The position numbers and the translations under genes are program-made. 64,000 nt of DNA, taken from Enterococcus sp. 9D6_DIV0238. Lineage in GTDB: Bacteria; Bacillota; Bacilli; Lactobacillales; Enterococcaceae. The notes below the pieces were generated by a model that was given only the letters and a program-made list of their open reading frames with translations, ran no database searches and was not told the DNA's origin. The stretch lies in assembly GCF_002174455.2 (NCBI RefSeq), contig NZ_CP147246.1:2135501-2199500 (forward strand), read 5' to 3'. Below are positions 53,043 to 62,224 of this stretch, in pieces. Every line of letters starts with the position of its first letter. The first letter of the stretch is position 1.

Positions 53043-53799
53043 TACTAAAAATCTAATCACAAAAATTAATTCTAGTATAGATGTTCCAAAAGAGAGTACC
53101 TACAATGCTATAGAAGAAGGAGTGTCCCTCGGAAAGCGCAAACGAAGAAAAATAAGATATCTATTTGTAGTTAAGTTAGTTACAGTAATGTGCCTCGCGG
53201 TCATTATAATGTTTAGTTCCCCAGTAACCAATGCAATCGAAGCTATATTTGGGGCAAAGCAAACAAAAGAAACGTATGGAGAGACCAGTGAGACAACACC
53301 TAAAAAGATTGAGTATAACGGCAACAGTGAAGAGTATAAAATGATCAAACCGATCAAACTAGAAAAAAATACTAAAATTACTCAAAAATTATTAATGGAT
53401 TACGCATGGGTCCCTTTGTTGCCTTCTGAATCAGGTGAACTTCAAATGGATGTAGTCGAATCAGAGGTCATTGTTCATAGATTTTATCGAAATGAGATTG
53501 GTTTATCGTATCTTAATGTACAAACAGGTCAAGAAACTCTCGAAGCGGACAAAATCTATTCTAATGATAAAGGTGAACCGATAAACGACTATAAAAAGCC
53601 TGATGAAATTAAATACAAACTAGTGGGAAATGTATTAGAACAACAAATAGTATTTGTTAATTCTTCTTCTGAATCAGATAAAGGCTATATGGAATTAAGT
53701 ATAGTAGATGGATTTCTTGTGATGTTTCCAAAGGACGAATATGATCATAAGAAGGAAAGGCAAGTGATCATGCAACCCGTTGAGATAATGTCTCACTAG
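53032..53799 (+). CDS. Probable membrane anti-sigma factor
   Basis: 255 aa from the TTG at 53032, with AGGAGG 7 bases upstream. Cytoplasmic N-terminus of about 40 residues, one helix (about 42-65: YLFVVKLVTVMCLAVIIMFSS), then an extracytoplasmic domain of about 190 residues. No zinc anti-sigma motif (HXXXCXXC) is present. Overlap with the sigma gene and single-pass topology support the role; the outer domain is not one I can name. A 280-base AT-rich gap follows with one inverted repeat (53837-53845 with 53917-53925), otherwise nothing clear. Confidence 0.72.
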   Translation: MKNDTKNLITKINSSIDVPKESTYNAIEEGVSLGKRKRRKIRYLFVVKLVTVMCLAVIIMFSSPVTNAIEAIFGAKQTKETYGETSETTPKKIEYNGNSEEYKMIKPIKLEKNTKITQKLLMDYAWVPLLPSESGELQMDVVESEVIVHRFYRNEIGLSYLNVQTGQETLEADKIYSNDKGEPINDYKKPDEIKYKLVGNVLEQQIVFVNSSSESDKGYMELSIVDGFLVMFPKDEYDHKKERQVIMQPVEIMSH

Positions 53800-54083
53800 C
53801 AGTTTATTCTCTTCTAAAAGAAATCACACGAATTTTGGCTCCAATATTAAAACAAGCTGCAGTTTTAAAAAAGGTCACCAAAGAAAACTCCGTTATTCTT
53901 AAAAATGATTTGCATAATTGGAGCCAATGTTCTTCTTGCTAATGGTAGTAGCCTTAATTTACTATAATAGTAACTGATTCGATCGTAGTGATTCAAGAGT
54001 GGAAGAGAGCTTATATTCAGTGTTGGGAACTTATTCGAGATTTTCTAAAAACGATCATAAAAAATATAAAGGTAGGTTTACAC

Positions 54084-54398
54084 ATGGAAAATAAGGTGCA
54101 AGAAATATTGATCTACAAACTGAAGGAAAATACAGGACATGAATTTCATAAGATTATGACCGAAGAGAGCGTTCCGTTGCATAAACGTAAAGGGCTTAAA
54201 ATAATATATTGTGCAAAATCGTTACACGATGTAGATTCCTATTGTCTAATAAGAGAATTTGATAGCTTAGAACAGTTGGAACGATCTCAAGAAAAATTTT
54301 ATAGTGATGATGATTGGGTAAATGGTCCTAGGGAAAAAATAGTCTCTTTAATAGTGAGTAGTAGCAGATTTATTTCAAAGAAAGGCTTTATGAGTTGA
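54084..54398 (+). CDS. NIPSNAP/ABM-like dimeric alpha-beta barrel protein
   Basis: 104 aa from the ATG at 54084, with AAAGGTAGG upstream; the frame is open to 53988 but without a ribosome site. The pattern EILIYKLKENTGHEFHKIM, SVPLHKRKGLKIIYC and SYCLIREFDSLEQLERSQEKFY, then a short C-terminal strand, fits the ferredoxin-like dimeric fold of NIPSNAP and antibiotic-biosynthesis-monooxygenase proteins. No catalytic role can be assigned. Confidence 0.72.
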   Translation: MENKVQEILIYKLKENTGHEFHKIMTEESVPLHKRKGLKIIYCAKSLHDVDSYCLIREFDSLEQLERSQEKFYSDDDWVNGPREKIVSLIVSSSRFISKKGFMS

Positions 54399-54432
54399 GT
54401 GAGTTTCAAAAATGATTTACGACATATAAAAA

Positions 54433-54475
54433 GACCTCTAAAAAGTTAAAGGTTTGATTTAACTCTTTAGAGGTC
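54433..54475. terminator. Bidirectional terminator between the NIPSNAP-like gene and mscL
   Basis: GACCTCTAAAAAGTTAAA / TTTAACTCTTTAGAGGTC around a 7-base loop. Confidence 0.88.
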
Positions 54476-54497
54476 AGCAAAGTATCTGCCAATTTTT

Positions 54498-54962
54498 TTA
54501 GGTATTTAATGATTCATTGCTCGTTGGTGATTCTTTACTAGAACCTGATGTTTTTTCAGCATTTTGTGCAGCTAGTAAATCACGGATCTGCTCAAGGTAA
54601 TCTTCACTCGTAAGCAGGATCTCTTCTGTCTTATCTGCTTCAGCCTCTGGTTTTTTCTTCATTCGATTCGCAGCTTTCACGATTAGGAATAATACAAACG
54701 CAGTAATTAAAAAGGTAATAATAGCACTGATCACATCACCGATTTTAAAAGGTACACCCTTGACTGAAAAGACTAAAGCACCTAATGCATCATCAGCACT
54801 TTGTTTGCCTGTAGTCATGACAAAAACTAGACTAACTAGAGGTGTGATCAACCCATCAACGACTTTTGTGACGATGGCAGTAAAAGCAGAACCGATCACG
54901 ACCCCAACGGCTAAATCAAGGACACTGCCGCGCATAATAAATTCTTTAAATTCTTTGATCAT
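54498..54962 (-). CDS. mscL: Large-conductance mechanosensitive channel MscL
   Basis: 154 aa, site GGGAGG. N-terminal amphipathic start MIKEFKEFIMRGSVLDLAVGV with TM1 through about residue 35 (GVVIGSAFTAIVTKVV), a periplasmic-side loop, TM2 (about 72-95: IGDVISAIITFLITAFVLFLIVKAANRM) and a cytoplasmic helix. It opens under membrane tension to release solutes after hypo-osmotic shock. The C-terminal tail is longer than in E. coli (136 aa) and Ser/Asn-rich. Monocistronic. Confidence 0.96.
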   Translation of the reverse strand: MIKEFKEFIMRGSVLDLAVGVVIGSAFTAIVTKVVDGLITPLVSLVFVMTTGKQSADDALGALVFSVKGVPFKIGDVISAIITFLITAFVLFLIVKAANRMKKKPEAEADKTEEILLTSEDYLEQIRDLLAAQNAEKTSGSSKESPTSNESLNT

Positions 54963-55167
54963 AAGATCATCCTCCCTTTCTCAAATCCAGTATACAGAAA
55001 AAATGAAAAATTTTGAAATGAAAGACTCTTACATCAAGGAAACACTACAGAGCTGTGCTATAATTGAATAGATGCGGAAAATCTTAAAAAAAGGTTTAAA
55101 AACAGCCAGATGATTGTATTTCATGCTGGGCTTTATTATGATGAAAAAACAAAGAGGAGCTGACAAG

Positions 55168-56436
55168 ATGCCGATTGCATTAGCACAAGGAGTCAACTTA
55201 CATGTTGTCCCAACAGAAAAATATAAGACGGTACGTATTTTGGTTCGTTTCAATACGCGTTTAAATAAAGAAACAATCACTAAACGAACACTTTTATCTA
55301 GTTTATTAGAAACAAATAGCCTGAATTATCCTGATCAGGTGAAATTAAGCGGTAAGTTAGCAGAATTATACGGAGCTAGCTTTGGAATCAACGTCAACAA
55401 AAAAGGTAATCTGCACTGGCTGAATGTTTCAATGAATTTTGTGAATGATCGTTATTTAGAAAATACGCATGTTTTAGAAGATGCAGTTGATTTTATCAAA
55501 GAAATCATCTTCTACCCAAATATCATTGATGGTAAATTTGAAGCTGAAACGTTTCAGCGGGAAAAGGAAAATTTGCTTGCCTATTATGAAAGTGTTTCAG
55601 AAGATAAACAAGTCTATTCTTCTTTAGCACTGCAAAACCTTTATTTTAGCCAATCAGCGGATCAAAGAATCCCTAGCTTTGGAACGCGTTTTGATTTAGA
55701 ACTCGAAACGGCTGAAAGTCTCGCAGCATATCACGAGCAAATGCTCAAGGAAGATCAAGTCGACATTTTTGTTTTGGGAGATGTGGATGAAACAACGGTT
55801 GCCGCTCTTTTCAAAACGTTACCTTTTGAAGATCGCAGTGCTGGTAAAGCAGATATTTTCTATACGCAACCCTCTAGAAATGTGATCGAAGAACGGTCAG
55901 AACAAGAAAAATTAGCACAGTCCAAACTAAATTTAGGCTATCACACGGATATTTTTTATGGGGACGAAAATTACTTTGCTTTGCAGATTTTTAATGGTGT
56001 TTTTGGAGGCTTTCCACATTCCAAGCTATTTATGAATGTACGTGAAAAAGAAAATCTTGCCTATTATGCCTCAAGCAGTATCGATACATTTCGTGGTTTT
56101 TTAAGTGTCCAAACAGGGATTGATGGTAAAAACCGGAATCAAGTACTGCACTTGATCGCACAGGAATTAGAAAATATTCGTCAAGGAAATGTGACTGAGC
56201 TTGAAATCAAACAAACGAAAGCGATGCTGAAAAACCAATATTTACTTTCTTTAGACAACGCTGGAGCTGTCTTGGAAACGGAGTATCTGGATGATTTGAT
56301 CCCTCATTTACGTTTAGAAGACGACGAATGGATCCGTCGCATGGAAGCTGTCACGTTAGCAGATGTACAACGAGTGGCTAAGCGAATCCAGCTGCAAGCT
56401 ATTTTCTTTTTGGAAGGAGAAAAAACGGATGCATAA
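55168..56436 (+). CDS. M16 family peptidase-like protein, YmfF type
   Basis: 422 aa from the ATG at 55168, with GAGGAG before it; the earlier in-frame ATG at 55114 has no site. Insulinase-like fold in two halves. It lacks the HXXEH zinc motif, as in YmfF; the second member of the pair carries it. Characteristic segments: LIHXX-less N-terminus, then KENLLAYYESVSEDKQVYSSL and NGVFGGFPHSKLFMNVREKENLAYYASS. It is probably the non-catalytic subunit. Its stop overlaps the YmfH start by 8 bases. Confidence 0.88.
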   Translation: MPIALAQGVNLHVVPTEKYKTVRILVRFNTRLNKETITKRTLLSSLLETNSLNYPDQVKLSGKLAELYGASFGINVNKKGNLHWLNVSMNFVNDRYLENTHVLEDAVDFIKEIIFYPNIIDGKFEAETFQREKENLLAYYESVSEDKQVYSSLALQNLYFSQSADQRIPSFGTRFDLELETAESLAAYHEQMLKEDQVDIFVLGDVDETTVAALFKTLPFEDRSAGKADIFYTQPSRNVIEERSEQEKLAQSKLNLGYHTDIFYGDENYFALQIFNGVFGGFPHSKLFMNVREKENLAYYASSSIDTFRGFLSVQTGIDGKNRNQVLHLIAQELENIRQGNVTELEIKQTKAMLKNQYLLSLDNAGAVLETEYLDDLIPHLRLEDDEWIRRMEAVTLADVQRVAKRIQLQAIFFLEGEKTDA

Positions 56437-57721
56437 AAAAGAATACCCTCAAATCAACGAAGTTCTCTATACAGAAATCTTAGAAAATGGGCTAACAGTC
56501 TATCTGCTTCCGAAACAAGACTATAATAAGACGTATGGTTTATTCACAACAAATTACGGATCGATCGACAATGAATTTGTACCGCTTGGGCAAGAAAATT
56601 TTGTCAAAGTTCCTGATGGGATCGCTCATTTTCTTGAACATAAAATGTTTGAAAAAGAAGACGGCGATGTGTTCCAACAATTTGGCCGTCAAGGTGCATC
56701 TGCCAATGCTTTTACGAGCTTTACGAAAACCAGCTATCTTTTTTCAACGACAGATCAAGTGGAACTGAACTTGAAGACATTACTTGATTTTGTTCAGGAG
56801 CCTTATTTTACAGAAGAAACGGTCGAAAAAGAAAAAGGCATCATCGGTCAGGAAATCCAAATGTATTTGGACGATTCAAACTGGCGCTTGTTTTTCGGCA
56901 TATTAGGTAACTTATACCCTAAACACCCGCTCCATATCGATATCGCTGGGACTGTTGAAAGCATCGATGAAATTACTGCGGAGGATCTTTATACTTGCTA
57001 CAACACATTTTATCATCCAAGTAACATGTCGTTATTTGTCGTTGGTAAAATGGAACCGGAAGAAATGATGACCTTTATTCGCGAGAATCAAGCAGAAAAA
57101 ACATTTGCGCAAGCAGTACCGATCAGACGTCACTTTCCAAAAGAAACAGCAGAAGATATCCTAAAGGAAAGTTCGATCGAAATGCCGATCAGTCGTTCAA
57201 AAGTGATTGTTGGGCTAAAAGGGCTGGATGAGGTACCTGTAGAGGGCAAAGCGTTACTGAAATACAAACTAACAGCGAATTTATTGCTGCAATTATTATT
57301 CGGAAACACGTCTCAAAACTATTTGACTTTGTATAACGAAGGTCTTTTGGACGACAGCTTTGGTTACGAATTTAGCTTAGATCGAAGTTTCCATTTTGCT
57401 GATTTTGGCGGCGATAGTGATTATCCTGAGCAATTGGCAGAGCGAATTGAAGAAATTCTGTTGACTGTTGCTCAAAGTGAGGAATTGACAGAAGAAAATC
57501 TTTCTTTATTGAAGAAAAAAATGATCGGTAAGTATTTCCAATCGCTAAATTCACTTGAGTATATTGCCAATCAATTTTCACAATCACTTTATGGAGAAAC
57601 GACATTGTTCGATACACCTGAAGTTATTGAAAGCATTCAATTATCTGATATAAAAGAGCTGGCTGAAAAATTCATTGATCAAAAAGGCTTGAGCCGGTTT
57701 TATATGCACCCAAAGAAATAA
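56429..57721 (+). CDS. M16 family zinc peptidase, YmfH type
   Basis: 430 aa from the ATG at 56429, with GGAG 9 bases upstream inside the previous gene. The zinc site HFLEHKMFE (HXXEH) is near residue 68, and the downstream glutamate ligand lies in the EKGIIGQEIQMY helix. Works with the YmfF-type protein as a heterodimeric peptidase. In B. subtilis ymfF-ymfH are in the same region as rodZ and pgsA, as here. Confidence 0.92.
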   Translation: MHKKEYPQINEVLYTEILENGLTVYLLPKQDYNKTYGLFTTNYGSIDNEFVPLGQENFVKVPDGIAHFLEHKMFEKEDGDVFQQFGRQGASANAFTSFTKTSYLFSTTDQVELNLKTLLDFVQEPYFTEETVEKEKGIIGQEIQMYLDDSNWRLFFGILGNLYPKHPLHIDIAGTVESIDEITAEDLYTCYNTFYHPSNMSLFVVGKMEPEEMMTFIRENQAEKTFAQAVPIRRHFPKETAEDILKESSIEMPISRSKVIVGLKGLDEVPVEGKALLKYKLTANLLLQLLFGNTSQNYLTLYNEGLLDDSFGYEFSLDRSFHFADFGGDSDYPEQLAERIEEILLTVAQSEELTEENLSLLKKKMIGKYFQSLNSLEYIANQFSQSLYGETTLFDTPEVIESIQLSDIKELAEKFIDQKGLSRFYMHPKK

Positions 57722-57884
57722 TGAAAGAGTAAGCAGAAGTGATTTCCTCGTACTAGAAACTAGGAGTCGAAATATTTCTATCTTAAACAAAAAAAGTCCG
57801 ATATTTCGTTAAAAACTTTCAAAAATGTTATCCTCATCAGTATTTTTTTGTGGTATTCTTAAAAGAGTTGAATAATCGAAAAAT

Positions 57885-58043
57885 GTGACTATTTCACTAA
57901 GCGATTTACTACTAAAAGTCAATAAGACAAATCGAAACGCTATAAAAAGAGTGAATGTGGACAAAGCAATCCCTTCACCAATACCAAAAGAAACGATCGA
58001 TAAATTAGAGAGACTGGAGAAGATGGACGAGTGGCCAGCGTAA
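57885..58043 (+). CDS. Possible small protein overlapping the rodZ start
   Basis: 52 aa from a GTG at 57885, ending with a TAA at 58041-58043, 13 bases inside rodZ. The product reads as a plausible charged protein (NKTNRNAIKRVN, then IPKETIDKLERLEKMDEWPA). There is no good ribosome site, so it may be non-functional or the end of a lost gene. If translated, it would couple to rodZ. The rest of the 310-base gap (57722-57884) shows only a weak inverted repeat, CGAAATAT / ATATTTCG. Confidence 0.35.
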   Translation: MTISLSDLLLKVNKTNRNAIKRVNVDKAIPSPIPKETIDKLERLEKMDEWPA

Positions 58044-58990
58044 ATATAGGAAAAAAATTAAGAGATGCAAGGCTTCAGCGCAATATGTCTTTAGACGAGC
58101 TGCAGCAAATTACAAAAACACAAAAACGCTATTTGATAGCAATTGAAGAAAATGACTTTGACTCAATGCCGGGCACTTTTTACGTGCGTGCGTTCATTCG
58201 CCAATATGCTAGTGCAGTTGGTTTAGACGGAAATGAATTAGTTGAAGTTTATGATGGAAAAACGGAAGCAGCAGCAGCGGAATCATCGATTCAGTATGAG
58301 ACACTTGATGAGTCACGTACGCAGATGTATGATGAAGAAAGCTCATTTAAACGCTTTACACGTAGTTTGCCGGCAATTATTTTTTCTTTGATCGGTCTAG
58401 CGATCGCAGTTGTTGTTTTTTATATTACCTGGCAGGACCGTCAGGCAAATCCAATCATTCAAAAGCCGGATACTGCGATAATCAGAGAATCTTCGTCTGA
58501 TTCTAGCACTGAGTCAAGTCAGGCACCTGTTTCAAGTACGACAGAATCATCTTCTACAACTAGTTCTAGTTCGTCAGAACCTAAAGAACCGACAGTAGTC
58601 AGCTTTTTGGGTGAATCGGGTACAACTGTAAATATGAGTGCGACAAATGCTGCGACGCCGACTAAACTTGATTTTTCAGCAATTATAGCTCCTTGCTGGG
58701 TTGGTGTATATATCCCAACAGCTGAAAATAATGACAATGGTTATTTCTTCCAACAAACAGTTCAGCCAGGCCAAACACAATCTGTAGAGATTCCAGAGGG
58801 AACCACTCAGTTTACGATCAGTTTGGGTGCTTCTGAGTACATGGAATTTAAAGTAGATGGACAAGCTGCTGTATTCAATCCGAATAATACAGGCATTGGT
58901 CCTAGAAATATCAACATGAGTCTTGAGTATGCACAAACACAGCAATCGTCACAGTCATCAGAACAAGTTCAACAAACACCGCCAGCATAA
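58031..58990 (+). CDS. rodZ: RodZ-like cell-shape protein
   Basis: 319 aa from the GTG at 58031 with GGAG upstream. N-terminal HTH of the Xre type (about 5-70: IGKKLRDARLQRNMSLDELQQITKTQKRYLIAIEENDF), then a single helix (about 116-138), a Ser/Thr-rich linker (about 155-190) and an extracellular RodZ C-terminal domain (about 195-300). Links the MreB cytoskeleton or the cell-wall machinery to the membrane. Precedes pgsA, as in other Firmicutes. Confidence 0.9.
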   Translation: MASVNIGKKLRDARLQRNMSLDELQQITKTQKRYLIAIEENDFDSMPGTFYVRAFIRQYASAVGLDGNELVEVYDGKTEAAAAESSIQYETLDESRTQMYDEESSFKRFTRSLPAIIFSLIGLAIAVVVFYITWQDRQANPIIQKPDTAIIRESSSDSSTESSQAPVSSTTESSSTTSSSSSEPKEPTVVSFLGESGTTVNMSATNAATPTKLDFSAIIAPCWVGVYIPTAENNDNGYFFQQTVQPGQTQSVEIPEGTTQFTISLGASEYMEFKVDGQAAVFNPNNTGIGPRNINMSLEYAQTQQSSQSSEQVQQTPPA

Positions 58991-59184
58991 TAAAAGAAGG
59001 CTGGTTCAATAGAATGAGCGGGAAGAATTTACAGAAGAGCTAAAGCTCATCGTAGATGTTTTCTCGCTCATTTATTGAAATCGATGACGGAGAGAATAGA
59101 TAAGTTATTTATGAAATGACTTTTTTCGTGACAGTCGTCATTAGATACCGTAAAATGAGTAGGAAAAGAGAGGGGCAATAAGCA

Positions 59185-59763
59185 TTGAATTTACCAAATA
59201 AATTAACTGTTCTTAGAATTTTTATGATTCCGATTTTTATTATTATTGTTAGTGTTCCGATGGATTGGGGCACGATTACTTTTGGAGGAGCATCGTTAGC
59301 GATCACTCAGCTGGTTGGTGCTGTGATTTTTGCAGTTGCTAGTATCACAGATTGGCTAGATGGAAAAATTGCTCGTTCACGTGGGTTAGTAACAAACTTT
59401 GGTAAGTTTGCAGATCCATTGGCTGATAAAATGTTAGTGATGACAGCTTTTATCGTGTTGGTTGCACAGCAAAAAGCACCAGCCTGGGTCGTTGCGATCA
59501 TTGTTTGTAGAGAGTTAGCAGTTACTGGCTTACGTCTATTGTTGGTTGAAGGCGGCGAAGTGATGGCCGCAGCCTGGCCTGGTAAAATCAAAACAGCGAC
59601 GCAAATGGTGGCGATCATTCTATTATTGATCAATAATATTCCATTTACGGCTATTGGCTTGCCAGTTGATTTAATCATGCTATACATCTGTTTGATCTTT
59701 ACAATCTATTCAGGTGTTGATTATTTCGTAAAAAATGTAGATGTTTTTAAAGGATCAATGTAA
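59185..59763 (+). CDS. pgsA: CDP-diacylglycerol-glycerol-3-phosphate 3-phosphatidyltransferase
   Basis: 192 aa from the TTG at 59185 with AGAGGGG upstream. The CDP-alcohol phosphatidyltransferase motif D-G-X2-A-R-X8-G-X3-D-X3-D is present: DWLDGKIARSRGLVTNFGKF, then ADPLADK (about 53-76). Four to six helices. Makes phosphatidylglycerol phosphate, the precursor of PG and cardiolipin. Confidence 0.96.
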   Translation: MNLPNKLTVLRIFMIPIFIIIVSVPMDWGTITFGGASLAITQLVGAVIFAVASITDWLDGKIARSRGLVTNFGKFADPLADKMLVMTAFIVLVAQQKAPAWVVAIIVCRELAVTGLRLLLVEGGEVMAAAWPGKIKTATQMVAIILLLINNIPFTAIGLPVDLIMLYICLIFTIYSGVDYFVKNVDVFKGSM

Positions 59764-59786
59764 AAAAGTAAAGATAAACCAGAATG

Positions 59787-59833
59787 AAAAACCAGACTTT
59801 TTGCTCTTTTTTGAGCGGAAAAGCTGGTTTTTT
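59787..59833 (+). terminator. Terminator of the rodZ-pgsA unit
   Basis: AAAAACCAGACTTTTTGCTC / GAGCGGAAAAGCTGGTTTTTT. Confidence 0.87.
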
Positions 59834-59930
59834 CTTTTTTATAAAAAATATTTTTAGCTCTAAAATGTATATATATCAGTAGTTAGAGCATTTTTCGAAA
59901 AACTTTTGACTATTATTTATAAAATAATAG

Positions 59931-59959
59931 TTTACTTTTCTAAAAAGAGTGGTTATAAT
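59931..59959 (+). promoter_or_regulatory. Promoter of the coiled-coil repeat protein gene
   Basis: TTTACT, exactly 17 bases, TATAAT. A near-consensus housekeeping promoter 69 bases before the start codon. Confidence 0.7.
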
Positions 59960-60027
59960 CTGTGTATCGGAACTATTATTTTATGAACAGTAGTATTCGA
60001 ACGAAAAATAAATTGGAGGAATCAATA

Positions 60028-60693
60028 ATGAACAAATTTGTAAAAGGTTTACTAGTTGCTGGGGTAGCGTTATCAATTGGAGGAGCAGGATTTACAGCTG
60101 TAACAACTCAAGCACATGCAGCTTCAGTTCAATCTGCAGATACAACTGCAAAAATCAACGCATTGATCCAAGAAAAACAAGAAGTGATCAATAAGAAGAA
60201 AGTTAGCAGAAATAGTTTAGAACAAAAAGCTTTGGGCATCCGTCTAGGCGAAATCGAACGTGAGATCCAAGCATTGAAAAATGGCAGTTCAACAGGTGGT
60301 TCAACTGGAAGCACAACAACACCATCTACACCTGCTAATGATACAGCAGCAAAAATCAACGCATTGATCCAAGAAAAACAAGAATTGATCAACAAGAAAA
60401 AAATCAGCACGAACTGGCAAGAACAACAAGCACTAGGAATTCGTATCGGTGAAATCGAACGTGAAATCCAAGCATTGAAAAACGGCAGCTCAACAGGTAG
60501 TTCAACTGGAAGTTCAACAACACCATCTACACCTGTAGAAGATAATGCAGCAAAAATCGCAGCATTGATCCAAGAAAAACAAGAATTAGTAAACAAGAAA
60601 AAAGTTTCTCGTGATAAAAACGAGCAAAAAGCATTAGGTAAACAAATCGATGCAATCGAAAAAGAAATCAAACAATTGAAGAAAAACAAATAA
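60028..60693 (+). CDS. Secreted protein with three coiled-coil repeats
   Basis: 221 aa from the ATG at 60028 with GGAGG upstream. Signal peptide (1-32, AHAA). Three units (about 41-86, 108-153, 175-221), each a charged coiled coil: INALIQEKQELINKKK, then EQKALG.R.GEIEREIQALKN. Units 1 and 2 are followed by Ser/Thr/Gly/Pro linkers with TPSTP. The period is 67 residues (201 bases) and the DNA repeats are closely alike. No anchor or enzyme motif. Its own strong promoter and site suggest good expression. Family not recognised; could be a surface-exposed binding or self-associating protein. Confidence 0.85.
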   Translation: MNKFVKGLLVAGVALSIGGAGFTAVTTQAHAASVQSADTTAKINALIQEKQEVINKKKVSRNSLEQKALGIRLGEIEREIQALKNGSSTGGSTGSTTTPSTPANDTAAKINALIQEKQELINKKKISTNWQEQQALGIRIGEIEREIQALKNGSSTGSSTGSSTTPSTPVEDNAAKIAALIQEKQELVNKKKVSRDKNEQKALGKQIDAIEKEIKQLKKNK

Positions 60694-60825
60694 TATCTTT
60701 TAAACAGACTTACTAAATTTCAACTTTCTTACCCGAATTTGTGTGAATATAATAAAAAGTAACTGTTCGTTAAGTCATTTTGACGAAGAGAAAAGTGCAA
60801 TTACCATAAAAAGTAACTGCGTCAG

Positions 60826-60871
60826 ACTGTAGACAAAGTCCCGAAAAAGGGATGATGTCTACAGTTTTTTT
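60826..60871 (+). terminator. Terminator after the coiled-coil repeat gene
   Basis: ACTGTAGACAAAGTCCC / GGGATGATGTCTACAGT with T7. The remaining gap to 61065 is AT-rich with nothing identified. Confidence 0.8.
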
Positions 60872-61065
60872 ATATTCAACATATTGATAGCGTTTTAAAA
60901 AAGGCGAGAAAGAAATGATGTCAAAACGCCCAATAAATGTAAGGGATCAATTTGTATTGATCGTCTATTGAATTGGTTGTTAATCAATATGGAAAAAAAA
61001 GTTGACTAATAGAGTATTTGATGTTAATGTTATTGAAAATAAATTAATGAAAGGAAGTGCTTTGT

Positions 61066-61524
61066 TTGAAAAAATTAATTTTTAGTATTGTTTGTAGTGG
61101 TTTTCTATTTGTGGTCATAGGAAATGACCTCATCACAGAAGCTGTTGAACCAGAAATTATTAATGAAGTAGCAGTAGGTTTACTGCCTGAGGATGATGAA
61201 TTTTATTATGTTATTGATGACAATTCAGGTATTCAGTCTAGAACATGGGCAAAAACACAGAGCTATAAAATCAAAAATGGTAGTAGAACATACTTAGGTA
61301 CATATACTACAAACAGAAAATCCACAATAGGCGTAAAAGTTACTGCTGGCCCAGTAGTTGTGAACTTGAAAAATGAATACTCTGAAAGTGGAAAATTTAA
61401 AAAATATAAACAGAATTGTACTATTACAGTAAAGTACAAGAGATATAGAAAAGTTGATAACAAATATGTTGATACTAAGACGGTAACTTCAAATACTTCA
61501 TACACTGATTACGTAAGAATTTAA
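61066..61524 (+). CDS. Small secreted protein, family not recognised
   Basis: 152 aa from the TTG at 61066, with AAAGGAAG at the right distance; a GTG at 61057 lies on that site. Signal peptide (about 1-26), then a beta-rich, Lys/Tyr-rich mature part: SRTWAKTQSYKIKNGSRTYLG, VKVTAGPVVVNLKNEYSESG and KYKQNCTITVKYKRYRKVD, ending NTSYTDYVRI. Net basic. The intramembrane protease remnant follows after 9 bases, so they were probably one operon. Function unknown. Confidence 0.7.
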   Translation: MKKLIFSIVCSGFLFVVIGNDLITEAVEPEIINEVAVGLLPEDDEFYYVIDDNSGIQSRTWAKTQSYKIKNGSRTYLGTYTTNRKSTIGVKVTAGPVVVNLKNEYSESGKFKKYKQNCTITVKYKRYRKVDNKYVDTKTVTSNTSYTDYVRI

Positions 61525-61533
61525 GAGAAGCTG

Positions 61534-62146
61534 ATGAATATACAGATTTACAAGATAATCTATATTGCGATATATCTATTTATTAAAAAATTTATCCCAG
61601 CCGTAGGAGCAAGTTGGGATATTTTTGATAGTAATATTGTCCTTTTTCAGAATTTATTTTTAGCAGTGTTAGGTTTTTTATTTTTTAAACAAGATTTACT
61701 TAAGGGGTTAAAAAATGCTCGCACTAAAAAAATGTTTGGATTTGTGATAGGAATAACCTTTATAATGTATTTAATAGACATTTCATATGCAATGTTACTG
61801 TCTAAGCCAGTTATAATTCGATACTATTCTTACGGATTCTTAGAAATTTTACAATCAAGTATAATTATTCCTTTCATAGAAGAGCTTGTATAGGTACTGC
61901 TTTATAAATTTGAAAGGAAAGATAAGTGTTCAATTTTTATGTATTATTTTATCAAGTATTTTATTTTCAACTGGTCATTTAGCAAGTGTAAATTATAATT
62001 TAATTTCACTTATTCCAGTATTTGTTTCAAGCTTATTTTTAAGTTATGTTTATCTCCACAAAAGAAATATATGGTACAATATATTTTCTCATTCATTATA
62101 TAACTTTTTAATTTTTGTTTATGCTTATATTTTTGCTTTAAACTGA
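61534..62146 (+). pseudogene. CPBP-type intramembrane protease, frameshifted
   Basis: The first frame (61534-61893) gives a start, four hydrophobic segments and ends IPFIEELV then stop. The second frame (61886-62146) continues YRYCFINLKGK with the rest of the hydrophobic domain, including SSILFSTGHLASVNY and FSHSLYNFLIF. Joined, the motif EELVYRY matches EEXXXR of CPBP (CAAX protease-like) proteins, with the later FXXXH and HXXXN-type segments. A 2-base loss at about 61888, TATA to TA, explains the break. Family members process or protect against peptides. Either a true pseudogene or a sequencing error. Confidence 0.78.
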
Positions 62147-62224
62147 TACTTGTAGTTTTTTAGCGTTAATTTTGAATGGAAATCAAATGTAGATTATGAC
62201 GAGTATCCAACTTTAAAGTACGAA

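Noticed and set aside
53837..53925. Inverted pair GGCTCCAAT / ATTGGAGCC as a small RNA gene
   Set aside because: Only 9 bases pair over a 71-base loop, with no promoter or terminator recognised.
60129..60689. Long minus-strand frame of 186 codons
   Set aside because: It is the antisense of the three coiled-coil repeats; the repeated composition keeps the opposite strand open.
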